DNA of 64,000 nt from Pelobacter seleniigenes DSM 18267 (lineage in GTDB: Bacteria > Desulfobacterota > Desulfuromonadia > Desulfuromonadales > Geopsychrobacteraceae), in NCBI RefSeq assembly GCF_000711225.1, contig NZ_JOMG01000005.1, positions 186,001 to 250,000 on the forward strand, written 5' to 3'. Positions 26,909-34,947 of the stretch are shown here, in pieces. Each line of letters begins with the position of its first letter. Positions within the stretch are counted from its first letter, which is position 1. A program made the position numbers and the translations under genes. The notes under the pieces are model-generated. The model made no database searches, had not been told where the DNA came from, and saw nothing but the letters and a program-made list of their open reading frames with translations.

Positions 26909-27996
26909 GGGTTTTCTCCTTGCCCTGAACGGCCGCGTAAGAGGAGTTGTGGATCGCGTTCCAGTTCGTCGGCCAAGTAGCGCACACTTCGTGCGGTGCG
27001 TTGCAGTTCCTGCAGGACCTGATTAAGCTGGGCTAGAACGCGGGAGTCGTCTCCGGTCAGGTTGCTGACTTGCTGCATGGCCTGGTCGGCCCGAAGCGAA
27101 GCGCCTTCGAAAGCCTGTAACCCCTTATCAAATTGAGCCGCCGCCGTTTGCACCTGGTTGTCGACATTGGCCAGGGTGCTCCGGGTGGATTGCAGGGTCT
27201 GTTCGATATCATGACTGAGAGGTTCAATTTTGCCATCGATCCGCGCAATGGTCGCTTTGGCTTCGGCAATGGTGTCCTGTAGTGAAGTGGTCAATAGGGG
27301 CAGCTGCTGATTGAGGTTTTCCAGCAACATATTTAACTGGGTGGTGGTAGTGTCGAACTGGGCCAGGGCATTGTGTAGGTTAGGGGAGGTGAAAATTTTC
27401 TCGACCCCCTCCGCAGAGCGGATCAGCTTGTCCGCCAGTTCGCTTAGCGGTAAATCCTCAAAGGCCTTGGTGAGCTCTTCAAGGCTGGAACTGATGGTCG
27501 GCAGTTCCGGATATTCACTGTCATCGCCGGTCAGGACGATGGGCGTGTTGGGGAACATGTCCATATTGATAAACAACTGCCCGGTCACCAGGCTGTCCAT
27601 CTGCAACTGAGCACGCAGGCCGCGCTGGACCAGGGGCATGATCGGGTCTTCGCCCTTGACGGTGGTTTTGAAGGTTTCGAAAAAACTCCCCTTGGCCCCC
27701 TCGACGCGGACCCGGGACGGCTGGATCTCAATAACAACCGGGATGTGGAAGACATAATCACTGGCCCGCAGGCGAACGCTGATATCTTTGACCTGGCCGA
27801 TTTTGACCCCACGAAAACGGACCGGCGAGCCGACATTCAACCCTTTGACGGAACTGTCGAAATGGACCACATAGGTTCTGGTTTCGGAAAACAGTCCGCC
27901 GGGACCGAAAAACAGCAGTCCGGCGACACTTAGAATAATGGCCCCAACCACAAAGCTGCCGATGACTCTGGGATCTATTCTTTTACGTCTGTACAT
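26905..27996 (-). CDS. mlaD: MlaD/PqiB-type MCE-domain protein
   Basis: A 363-residue protein with one N-terminal transmembrane helix (about 10-32) and a single MCE domain (about 38-115, with NVGSPVRFRGVKIGQV). A long helical region (about 170-345), rich in Gln and Thr and of coiled-coil character, follows. MCE proteins form hexameric rings or tubes that carry lipids through the periplasm. The long helical tail is unlike E. coli MlaD (183 residues) and recalls LetB/YebT or mycobacterial-type needle extensions, so it may span part of the periplasm itself. It sits 22 bases after mlaF in the same operon. Confidence 0.88.
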   Translation of the reverse strand: MYRRKRIDPRVIGSFVVGAIILSVAGLLFFGPGGLFSETRTYVVHFDSSVKGLNVGSPVRFRGVKIGQVKDISVRLRASDYVFHIPVVIEIQPSRVRVEGAKGSFFETFKTTVKGEDPIMPLVQRGLRAQLQMDSLVTGQLFINMDMFPNTPIVLTGDDSEYPELPTISSSLEELTKAFEDLPLSELADKLIRSAEGVEKIFTSPNLHNALAQFDTTTTQLNMLLENLNQQLPLLTTSLQDTIAEAKATIARIDGKIEPLSHDIEQTLQSTRSTLANVDNQVQTAAAQFDKGLQAFEGASLRADQAMQQVSNLTGDDSRVLAQLNQVLQELQRTARSVRYLADELERDPQLLLRGRSGQGENP

Positions 27997-28018
27997 AAAA
28001 AGCGCATCCTTCTCCAGG

Positions 28019-28792
28019 CTAGGCGGTATCGCCCTGCGGTTTCTGATTGGAGCGGGTTAAAAAATTGATGACTCGTGGATCGGTAGAGGTTTCCAGCAAA
28101 ACTTTGGGTGGCCCTGAAGCGATGATGGTTTTGGCATCCGGATCGAGAAAAATGGAATTATCACCGACACTGAAAATACTGGCCAATTCATGGGTGACGA
28201 TGACAATGGTCGACCCGAGGCTGTCGCGCAGCTCCAAAATCAGATCGTCGAGCAGCCGGGAACTGATCGGGTCTAGTCCGGCCGAGGGCTCATCAAAGAA
28301 CAGGATGTCAGGATCCAGAGCCATCGCCCTGGCCAAACCCGCCCGCTTGCGCATGCCACCGCTGATTTCGGAAGGGTAATGCCCCTCGAACCCGGCCAGT
28401 CCGACCAGGGCCAGTTTGTAGCTGACCAGTTCATCGATCTGTCTGCCCGGCAGCTTGGTATATTCCTGCAAGGGCAGGGCGATATTTTCTCCCAGGGTCA
28501 GGGAACTCCAAAGCGCTCCACTCTGGTAAAGAACCCCGTTGTGACTGATGATCTGATTGCGTTCGGCCGGGCTGCACTTCCAGAGATCGACCCCGCCGAC
28601 CAGAATGTCCCCGCTGGCGGGTTCCATCAGGCCGACCATATGCCTGAGCAAGGTACTCTTGCCGCAACCACTCCCCCCCATGATGACAAAGATTTGGCCT
28701 TTTTCCACTGTGAAGTTGAGGTTTTTTTGAATGACCACCTCACCGTAGGCCATGGTCAGGTCGCGTACCAGCAGCTGCTTAGTCTCCTCCAT
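28019..28792 (-). CDS. mlaF: MlaF-type ABC transporter ATPase
   Basis: A 257-residue ATPase with Walker A GGSGCGKST, Q-loop region LYQSGALWSSLT, signature SEISGGMRKRAGLARAM, Walker B DILFFDEPSAGLD and the H-loop His in VTHEL. GGMRKR in the signature is typical of the Mla/Ttg2A subgroup, which powers phospholipid transport between the inner and outer membranes. The start lies one base after the mlaE stop codon, so the two are translationally coupled. Confidence 0.93.
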   Translation of the reverse strand: MEETKQLLVRDLTMAYGEVVIQKNLNFTVEKGQIFVIMGGSGCGKSTLLRHMVGLMEPASGDILVGGVDLWKCSPAERNQIISHNGVLYQSGALWSSLTLGENIALPLQEYTKLPGRQIDELVSYKLALVGLAGFEGHYPSEISGGMRKRAGLARAMALDPDILFFDEPSAGLDPISSRLLDDLILELRDSLGSTIVIVTHELASIFSVGDNSIFLDPDAKTIIASGPPKVLLETSTDPRVINFLTRSNQKPQGDTA

Positions 28793-28793
28793 C

Positions 28794-29924
28794 TCAGACT
28801 CCGATGACCTGGCAGATAACCGTAATCAACGCATCGGCAACAATGATCAGCACGATGGATGTAACCACGGCGCTGGTTGCGGCATAGCCGACGGCAGAAG
28901 CACTGCGGCCGCACTGCAACCCGCGAAAACAGCCAGCAGTGGCAACCAGAACTCCGAAAATTCCGGATTTGACAATTCCGATGAGAAAATGCTTGAGAGG
29001 AACAAACCCTTGGATTTGCTGGAAATACTGGTAAAAAGAGATGTCTAGCATGGTCGCGCTGACAATCGCCCCGCCGAGTATGCCCATAAAATCCGCATAA
29101 ATACAGAGTAGGGGCATGGTTATGCAGAGTGCCAGCAGCCGTGGCAGAACCAGAAATTCGACCGGCGAGATGGCCATGGTTTTAAATGCATCGATTTCTT
29201 CGTTGACCTGCATTGTACCGAGTTGAGCGGCAAATGCGGCACCGGTTCGGCCGGCCATGATAATGGCGGTCATCATCGCCCCCATTTCCCTGGCCATGCC
29301 GAGGCCGACCAGGTTGGCGATAAAGATTTCCGCACCGAACAGACGCAATTGGACAGCACCGACAAAGGCGAGGATCATCCCGACCAGGGTGCTGATCAGT
29401 GTAACGATGAACAGAGCCGAGGGGCCGGCGGCCTCAAGTTGGTAGAACAGGTCCGAGCCGCGAAAACGCGCCCGGCCGCGGAGAAAGGATCCCATGGCGA
29501 GACCGGTTTCGCCGACAAAGCGCAACAGATCGTTCCAGTTACGATGCGCCTCAATGGTGATGTTGCCGATTTTGGTCAGGACCGGTTGGCCAAGGATTGT
29601 CCGCCTGGTTCCCTGCCGCTCAGGAACAGCAAAGGCCAGCCGGAGAAGTTTTTGTGCGCCCTCCGGGAGGGTTTCCTGGACGACCTTGATGTCTTTTTCC
29701 CGGCAGATTCGGACCAGGTTGACCAGGAAAATCATCAAGCCGCTGTCCCAGCTTTGCAGGTTTGTGCAGTCGAAAGAGAGTTGTTTGGGCGGAGGAGAAA
29801 AGAGCGTATCCGGCAGCGAAGCTACATCCGGAATGGCGTGACGGGTACTCCAGTGCCCACTCAGTTGAAGCTCAAGCCCGTCTGTTCCGGTTTTGATATG
29901 ATATTGGCTGCTGTGATCTGGCAT
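28794..29924 (-). CDS. mlaE: MlaE-type ABC permease with N-terminal STAS domain
   Basis: A 376-residue protein. Residues 1 to about 110 resemble a STAS domain (FDCTNLQSWDSGLMIFLVNL, the fold of MlaB). The rest is the MlaE permease with five to six helices and the family segments MAREMGAMMTAIIMAGRTGAA and QVNEEIDAFKTM. Fusing the MlaB-like STAS to the permease explains why no separate mlaB gene is present. It is the first gene of the operon. No MlaC or MlaA gene is adjacent, so periplasmic delivery probably relies on the long MlaD and the PqiC-like lipoprotein. Confidence 0.9.
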   Translation of the reverse strand: MPDHSSQYHIKTGTDGLELQLSGHWSTRHAIPDVASLPDTLFSPPPKQLSFDCTNLQSWDSGLMIFLVNLVRICREKDIKVVQETLPEGAQKLLRLAFAVPERQGTRRTILGQPVLTKIGNITIEAHRNWNDLLRFVGETGLAMGSFLRGRARFRGSDLFYQLEAAGPSALFIVTLISTLVGMILAFVGAVQLRLFGAEIFIANLVGLGMAREMGAMMTAIIMAGRTGAAFAAQLGTMQVNEEIDAFKTMAISPVEFLVLPRLLALCITMPLLCIYADFMGILGGAIVSATMLDISFYQYFQQIQGFVPLKHFLIGIVKSGIFGVLVATAGCFRGLQCGRSASAVGYAATSAVVTSIVLIIVADALITVICQVIGV

Positions 29925-30024
29925 GGTTTCTATTCGGTCTTTCTGGGCATTATACCCGGGTCAGATCCTCATAAAATACCATGCAGTTAGGGGAGTATCC
30001 AGCTGAAATCAGTAAAAAAAACAA

Positions 30025-31566
30025 TTATCTGGGAGGTGTTGCGAGTTCCAGCACCGTCACCTGATTGCGACCGTTCTGCTTGGAATGGTAAAGACCGCGG
30101 TCTGCGGTTTCGATAAGATCGTCCTTGGATACGCCATAGCAGTCAGCGCCAAAGGTGGTTGCCCCGGCACTGACCGTCACATAGATCAGCTGGCCGTCAA
30201 CCAGGGTCGCAATCCCTTCAACACAACGTCGCAGCCTGGCAGCGAAGACCTTTGCCCCGGCGGCATTGGTTTCCGGGAGGATCACGGCAAATTCTTCCCC
30301 GCCATAGCGGGCGACAATGTCGGTGGGCCGAACCGCACTGCTGACGGCCCTGGCGATATTCATCAGGACCACATCTCCGGCAGGATGACCGTGTGAGTCG
30401 TTGACTTTTTTAAAATAATCGATGTCGAAAAGAATCAGTGAAACCGAGGTTTTGTATCTGGCGGCGCGGGATAGTTCATATTTGAGGGCTTCCTGAAAAT
30501 ATCGGTGGTTGTACAGACCGGTGAGGCCGTCCCGATAGACCAATTCACGCAGCCGGTTATTGGCATCCTGCAGTTCTCGGGCCAGCCGTTCAGCCTTGTC
30601 CCTGGCCTCCTGCAGCTCCAGAATCATTTGCGCGTTACCCATATTCAAATCAGCCAACTCCTGGTTGGCCTGTTGCAAGAGTATGGAGTAGGGCTGCAGG
30701 TCACCGGGGTCCAACTCAAAGGATGCCAGAATATTTCTGCTGTTGGCCGCGGCATCGTCCAGCAGTTGAGCCGTTTGTGCGTGACTCAGGGCAAAGCGGT
30801 CGGTCAACTCCTGTTGCAGGTGACGGGCTTTCTCCGCACGGCAACGACTGGTATACAGATCGGCCAGCCGGGCTGCATAGTGGAGGATGTCAACGGCGGT
30901 GCTGAGTGCTGAAGGAGCCTGCTCCGGTTCATGGTGGAACAGCAGCGGGCAGCAGATATTTTCCGGCAGCTGCCAGCTTTGCAGCAGTGCATAACCGACC
31001 TGCTGATGGTCAAAACCGTAGGAGTCTTTTTCCAGCTCACTCAACGATTGGTCAAAGAGGACCGCTTCCCGGCACAGTTTATTGTAATGATCGCCTTTGG
31101 TCTGGGCAATCACCAGCATGCCGATATCCTGCAAAAGGGCGGCGACAAAGATATCATCATCTTTTTGATTCACCAACATGGCGAGAAGGTCGGCGCTGAC
31201 CGCCGCGGTCACTGAGCGTCGCCACAGGGCATTGACATCGAAACGGCTGGCGCCGGTATCATCCAGTTCGCTGGCGATGATAAAGGAGAGGGCAATGTTT
31301 TTGATGAGATTGGTGCCGAGCACGGCCATGGCTCGACTGATGCTGCTGATCTGCCCCTGGCGCGCAAAAAATTCAGAGTTTGCGACGCGCAACATTTTTG
31401 CCGTTAAAACCGGGTCGGTGGCAATAATTTCACCCAGCTCGGTAAGGGCCGAATCATCTTTTTGCACCGCGTTGAGGATTCTGACAGCAATCGCTGGTGG
31501 CGAAGGCAGGCGCAGCTGTTGGTTGATCAACTGCAAAATTTTAAGATGATTTTCGGTCGTCTGCAT
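30025..31566 (-). CDS. HDOD-GGDEF diguanylate cyclase
   Basis: A 513-residue cytoplasmic signalling protein. An HDOD domain fills about 15-215, a coiled coil follows at about 290-340, and a GGDEF domain fills about 341-505. The active site is GGEEF at 422-426, with the metal Asp in DIDYFKK. An RPTD inhibitory site (413-416) lies exactly five residues upstream, so it should make c-di-GMP from two GTP and be feedback-inhibited. HDOD regions lack the HD catalytic pair and sense or scaffold. It is downstream of a helical-repeat gene and a stand-alone MshEN gene on the same strand, 296 bases away. Confidence 0.93.
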   Translation of the reverse strand: MQTTENHLKILQLINQQLRLPSPPAIAVRILNAVQKDDSALTELGEIIATDPVLTAKMLRVANSEFFARQGQISSISRAMAVLGTNLIKNIALSFIIASELDDTGASRFDVNALWRRSVTAAVSADLLAMLVNQKDDDIFVAALLQDIGMLVIAQTKGDHYNKLCREAVLFDQSLSELEKDSYGFDHQQVGYALLQSWQLPENICCPLLFHHEPEQAPSALSTAVDILHYAARLADLYTSRCRAEKARHLQQELTDRFALSHAQTAQLLDDAAANSRNILASFELDPGDLQPYSILLQQANQELADLNMGNAQMILELQEARDKAERLARELQDANNRLRELVYRDGLTGLYNHRYFQEALKYELSRAARYKTSVSLILFDIDYFKKVNDSHGHPAGDVVLMNIARAVSSAVRPTDIVARYGGEEFAVILPETNAAGAKVFAARLRRCVEGIATLVDGQLIYVTVSAGATTFGADCYGVSKDDLIETADRGLYHSKQNGRNQVTVLELATPPR

Positions 31567-31862
31567 AAAATCACTCTATTCCGAAGATGGTGCCGGGACA
31601 AATGAAAGAGGAGGTTACCTGCGCGGTAGAGTGATGGACCAGATTTGCTGTTGCCAACTGCTCGGTATGCATAGGCCTCTTTTTATTATATTTTCATTTT
31701 AGACGATTAATATTGTTATCCTAACCGAACTGGCGGAAATTACAAGCCCCAAAGTTAGAAGTAGTAAATTTTCCGGATGCCGGATCGCGCTTAAAGAAAA
31801 GGGATTGCTATGCAGAAAATTCGCTCCCGGGTTGTCTTATAAAAAGGCGGTTGCAGCTTTGC
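31567..31862. other. 296-base gap
   Basis: This gap lies between the HDOD-GGDEF gene and the helical-repeat gene, both on the minus strand. It is AT-rich around 31680-31730 and should hold a promoter for the cyclase gene, but no convincing -35/-10 pair or terminator was fixed. Confidence 0.35.
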
Positions 31863-32651
31863 TCAGGCCAAGCCGCGCTTTTTCTTTTCCTGCTCGAGTA
31901 ACCTCTTTTTGGCCGGGTTCTGTTTATGACTGAGCAATAGTTGTTGTAGGACCGGGGCTGATACCTGCGGAAGCCAGAGGGTAAACCAGATCTCAGGAGT
32001 TTTGCTGTTTTTCAGGATGGCCAAGCGCAGGTTGGGGCGCTGCTTCCAACGTTCGTGACGAGCGATCATGGAAATCGTTTCGGCCCGCGCGGTGGCGCCA
32101 CGCAAAAATTGAAAAACGGCTGCTTCACGCAGACGTGGGTTGGACAGACAAATCTCAAAGACCTGGGCTTGCCCTTCTTTGAGTAGGGCAGCGACCACAG
32201 TGGCGGTCCCACGCCGGGCGAGGGTGATCTTGTGGCCCAGGGGAGCAGTGGGCAAGCGCTGTAAAATTGTTCTTTCCGCCGCCAACTTTTGATCTGGCGT
32301 CGCACCGGGGAGGGCGCTGAGACTGGCCAGTTCGAACAGGCGTAAATGGGGGAGCAGGCTGCGGACAAGTGCCCCGCCGGTTGCAGGGTTTCTGACCAGC
32401 GCAAGTTTGAGGCGATGGCTTAGGTTATCGCGATGTCGCTGATAAATCGTATTGACGAGGTCTTCGCTCAGGTCCCTGCGTTTCAACAACACCAGCAGGT
32501 GGTCCTCATGTAAGTTGGGGTTTTTGAGCAGGGTAAAAAGGATGTCCTGTTGCGGTTCCTGTAACAGGGAATACAGCTCACTACTGTCTGCGGTCAAGCT
32601 GAGCAGCAGTTTTTTTGCCTCCTGTGCTGATGGCGATGTCGGTTGGTTCAT
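31863..32651 (-). CDS. Helical-repeat (HEAT-like) protein of unknown function
   Basis: A 262-residue, Leu-rich, all-helical protein. A repeated motif of the form L..NP followed by a helix appears at LLKNPNLHEDHLLVLL, LVRNPATGGALVRSLL, CLSNPRLREAAVFQFL and ILKNSKTPEIWFTLWL, which is the look of HEAT-like/DUF2336-like solenoids. It ends in a Lys/Arg-rich tail (KKRLLEQEKKKRG). There is no signal peptide or catalytic motif. Similar proteins are, to my knowledge, annotated only as hypothetical. It starts 7 bases after the stop of the MshEN gene, so the two are cotranscribed and probably act together. Confidence 0.75.
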   Translation of the reverse strand: MNQPTSPSAQEAKKLLLSLTADSSELYSLLQEPQQDILFTLLKNPNLHEDHLLVLLKRRDLSEDLVNTIYQRHRDNLSHRLKLALVRNPATGGALVRSLLPHLRLFELASLSALPGATPDQKLAAERTILQRLPTAPLGHKITLARRGTATVVAALLKEGQAQVFEICLSNPRLREAAVFQFLRGATARAETISMIARHERWKQRPNLRLAILKNSKTPEIWFTLWLPQVSAPVLQQLLLSHKQNPAKKRLLEQEKKKRGLA

Positions 32652-32658
32652 CTTCCCC

Positions 32659-33840
32659 TCAACTTTCCAGAATTTTATTTCTGAGGATCAACAACTGCAG
32701 TGCCAACTCCATTTTACAGGCTAACCGATGACAGAGGGAAAAGTGCTCCTCAAGCATTTCCAGCGGCGCCTGGATATAGAGGACGGCGACCCGTCTGTCC
32801 CTGACTTTGATCGGTAGGACAAGGGCGGTCTGCGGCAGCCTGGAGTGGAAAAAATCGAGCAACTTCAGATCTTCTTCGCTCGCTGTCAGTGGCCCCAGGT
32901 AATGGGCTGCGTTCTCAGTCGGATGAGTAAAAATAAAGCTTTTTTGCAGATCGATGCCGAGCTGTTGGAATGGTTGATCCGGATCCTCGACAGCGGCTTT
33001 CCAGCCGATCAGTTGATCGTTTTTGATGGTCAGCAGGGCACTGTCAGGGAAGGTCGGTTTAAGAAAGTCCAAGAGCGGGGTAGCGATATCCTCTCGATTC
33101 CGCGCTTCGCTCCATGTGGTCAGCAGATCTTTGATGCGGTCGCCGAGGCTCGGTTGCGGCAGGTCGGTCTGGACATGTTCAAGGCTGATCTCTTCCTCTG
33201 GTAATTCCACTTCTCCAAGCAATGGCCAAGGCTGATTAAAAATATCCTCCGACCCGGTTGCCACCTGCTCTGCATCGACTTGCTCAATCCTATGTCCAGG
33301 TGTTTTTTTGCTGCTTTTATCCCTGAGTTGGGTCAGCAGCGATTCGTAGCGCGGAGTCAGCGGCCTGCCGTAATATTTTTTAAGGGCGAGCAGCATCCTG
33401 AATTCGGAGACGATGAGTGGAATAATGGTTCGGCCGAGTTTGTCCGACAGCTGGGCTATGGTCTCTTCGTCCGCCGGCTCGATCATGGCCAGGTACAGCT
33501 TGTCTGCTTCTTCCCGTAGCGGCAGAACTTTGTAGTGCAGGGCAATTTTGGGTGGAATCAGTTTGAGCAAGGTTGGGGAAATTTTCATAATCGCGGCAGG
33601 TGGCACAAAGGGTCTGTGGTACTGCCGGCAAAGCAGCCTGGCCAAGGTGTTTTCATCAATATAGCCAAGCTCGAGAAGATTCGTTCCCAGCCGACCGCCA
33701 TGAATGCTTTGATGTTCGATCGCTTCGTCAAGCTGGGCCTGCTCCAGCAGTTTCTCGTGCAGAAGCGTCTCGCCAAGTTTGCGAACCGGTGATTTTATTG
33801 CATTTGGAGAATGAGTCTGCTTCAATCCGGGCTCCTGCAT
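32659..33840 (-). CDS. Stand-alone MshEN (GspE N-terminal) protein with GAF-like C-terminus
   Basis: A 393-residue protein. Residues about 20-75 form the two tandem motifs of an MshEN domain (KLGETLLHEKLLEQAQLDEA and RLGTNLLELGYIDENTLARL), and the T2SSE_N fold continues to about 155. MshEN domains of MshE/PilB/GspE bind c-di-GMP. Here no ATPase domain follows. After a disordered linker (about 165-215) comes a domain at about 225-390 with GAF-like features (SALLTIKNDQLIGWKA, ALVLPIKVRDRRVAVLYIQA). It is the first gene of a unit with the helical-repeat gene, and a diguanylate cyclase lies downstream. A c-di-GMP receptor is the natural inference. Confidence 0.8.
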   Translation of the reverse strand: MQEPGLKQTHSPNAIKSPVRKLGETLLHEKLLEQAQLDEAIEHQSIHGGRLGTNLLELGYIDENTLARLLCRQYHRPFVPPAAIMKISPTLLKLIPPKIALHYKVLPLREEADKLYLAMIEPADEETIAQLSDKLGRTIIPLIVSEFRMLLALKKYYGRPLTPRYESLLTQLRDKSSKKTPGHRIEQVDAEQVATGSEDIFNQPWPLLGEVELPEEEISLEHVQTDLPQPSLGDRIKDLLTTWSEARNREDIATPLLDFLKPTFPDSALLTIKNDQLIGWKAAVEDPDQPFQQLGIDLQKSFIFTHPTENAAHYLGPLTASEEDLKLLDFFHSRLPQTALVLPIKVRDRRVAVLYIQAPLEMLEEHFSLCHRLACKMELALQLLILRNKILES

Positions 33841-34023
33841 TTGCTATTTCTTAAAATGTTATAAATAATACAACAACAGGCTGATACTGCAATGGAGAAA
33901 CTGGACAGTTATCGCCAGACCCGGTACAGTAACCATCCTGAAACACTTTTGAAATGTATTCCCTGTCAGGTGCGGGGGAAGTGGTTTTTATTAACAGGAC
34001 ATCACGATAGGATATGACAATTA

Positions 34024-34947
34024 ATGAAGTTTGCTGAACAACCTTTGCTTATTTTTGATGGCGCCTGCGGCACCAATCTGCAGCTGATGACGATCAGCGC
34101 AGATGATTGGGGTGGTTGCGAGGGCTGCAACGAAATCCTCAATCTTTCTGCACCACACCATATCGAGCAACTGCACCGCAGTATGCTGGATGCCGGGGCC
34201 ATGGTGGTTGAAACAAATACCTTCGGGGCCTCCCGGGTGGTGCTTGGTGAGTACGGCCTGCAGGACAAAGTCAAGGAAATCAACCTGCGTGCGGTCGAGA
34301 TTGCGCGTCGTGCCATCGGCAACCGGGGCGACCGTTATGTCGCCGGGTCTATCGGCCCCGGGACCAAGCTGCCGTCCCTGGGACATATCAGTGTTGCCGA
34401 TCTTGCCGCAGCCACCGCCGAACAGGTTGACGCACTGCTTGAAGCCGGGGTTGACTGCCTGATTATTGAAACCTGCCAAGACCTGCTGCAGACCAAGACC
34501 GCCCTGATTGTGGTGTTTGAAAAACTGGCTGCCGCCGGAAGCGACCTGCCGGTGCTGGCCTCGGTGACCATTGAGCAGCAGGGGACCATGCTGGTTGGTA
34601 CGGACATTGCCGCTGTGGTTGCGACCCTTGAGCCGTTTCCGTTATTTTCACTGGGCCTGAATTGTGCCACCGGGCCGCAGGATATGATGTCTCATGTTAC
34701 TTATTTGAGCCAGCACTGGCCGCAACGTATTTCGGTGATCCCCAACCAGGGTCTGCCGGAAGTTGTCAATGGGGAAACCTGCTACCCGTTGAGCCCCGGC
34801 GACTATGCCGAACAGATGTATCGTTTCGTGACCGAGCAGGGAGTGAGTATCGTTGGTGGCTGTTGCGGAACCAGTCCGCAGCATATTGCGGCGTTAGCGA
34901 GCAAGCTTGGCGGTGTGCAACCCAAACAGCGGGAGGTGTCGGCATGA
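34024..34947 (+). CDS. metH: Methionine synthase, homocysteine-binding module (split MetH, part 1)
   Basis: A 307-residue TIM-barrel homocysteine S-methyltransferase module. The zinc ligands are visible as Cys214 in GLNCATGP and Cys280/Cys281 in GGCCGTSP. The family opening FDGACGTNLQ and SIGPGTKLPSLG are present. In E. coli this module is the first 325 residues of the 1227-residue MetH; here it is a separate polypeptide that ends right after the barrel. The next gene, carrying the other modules, begins inside its stop codon (ATGA overlap) behind a GGGAGG site. The two chains must meet to move the methyl group from folate through cobalamin to homocysteine. Confidence 0.93.
   Translation: MKFAEQPLLIFDGACGTNLQLMTISADDWGGCEGCNEILNLSAPHHIEQLHRSMLDAGAMVVETNTFGASRVVLGEYGLQDKVKEINLRAVEIARRAIGNRGDRYVAGSIGPGTKLPSLGHISVADLAAATAEQVDALLEAGVDCLIIETCQDLLQTKTALIVVFEKLAAAGSDLPVLASVTIEQQGTMLVGTDIAAVVATLEPFPLFSLGLNCATGPQDMMSHVTYLSQHWPQRISVIPNQGLPEVVNGETCYPLSPGDYAEQMYRFVTEQGVSIVGGCCGTSPQHIAALASKLGGVQPKQREVSA

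Noticed and set aside
33841-34023. Cobalamin or SAM riboswitch upstream of metH
   Set aside because: No B12-box or SAM-box consensus could be found in this AT-rich leader.
34662-34943. Possible N-terminal extension of the second metH gene by 94 codons
   Set aside because: It lies out of frame inside the homocysteine-module gene, has no ribosome site, and the ATG at 34944 has GGGAGG and starts at the domain linker.
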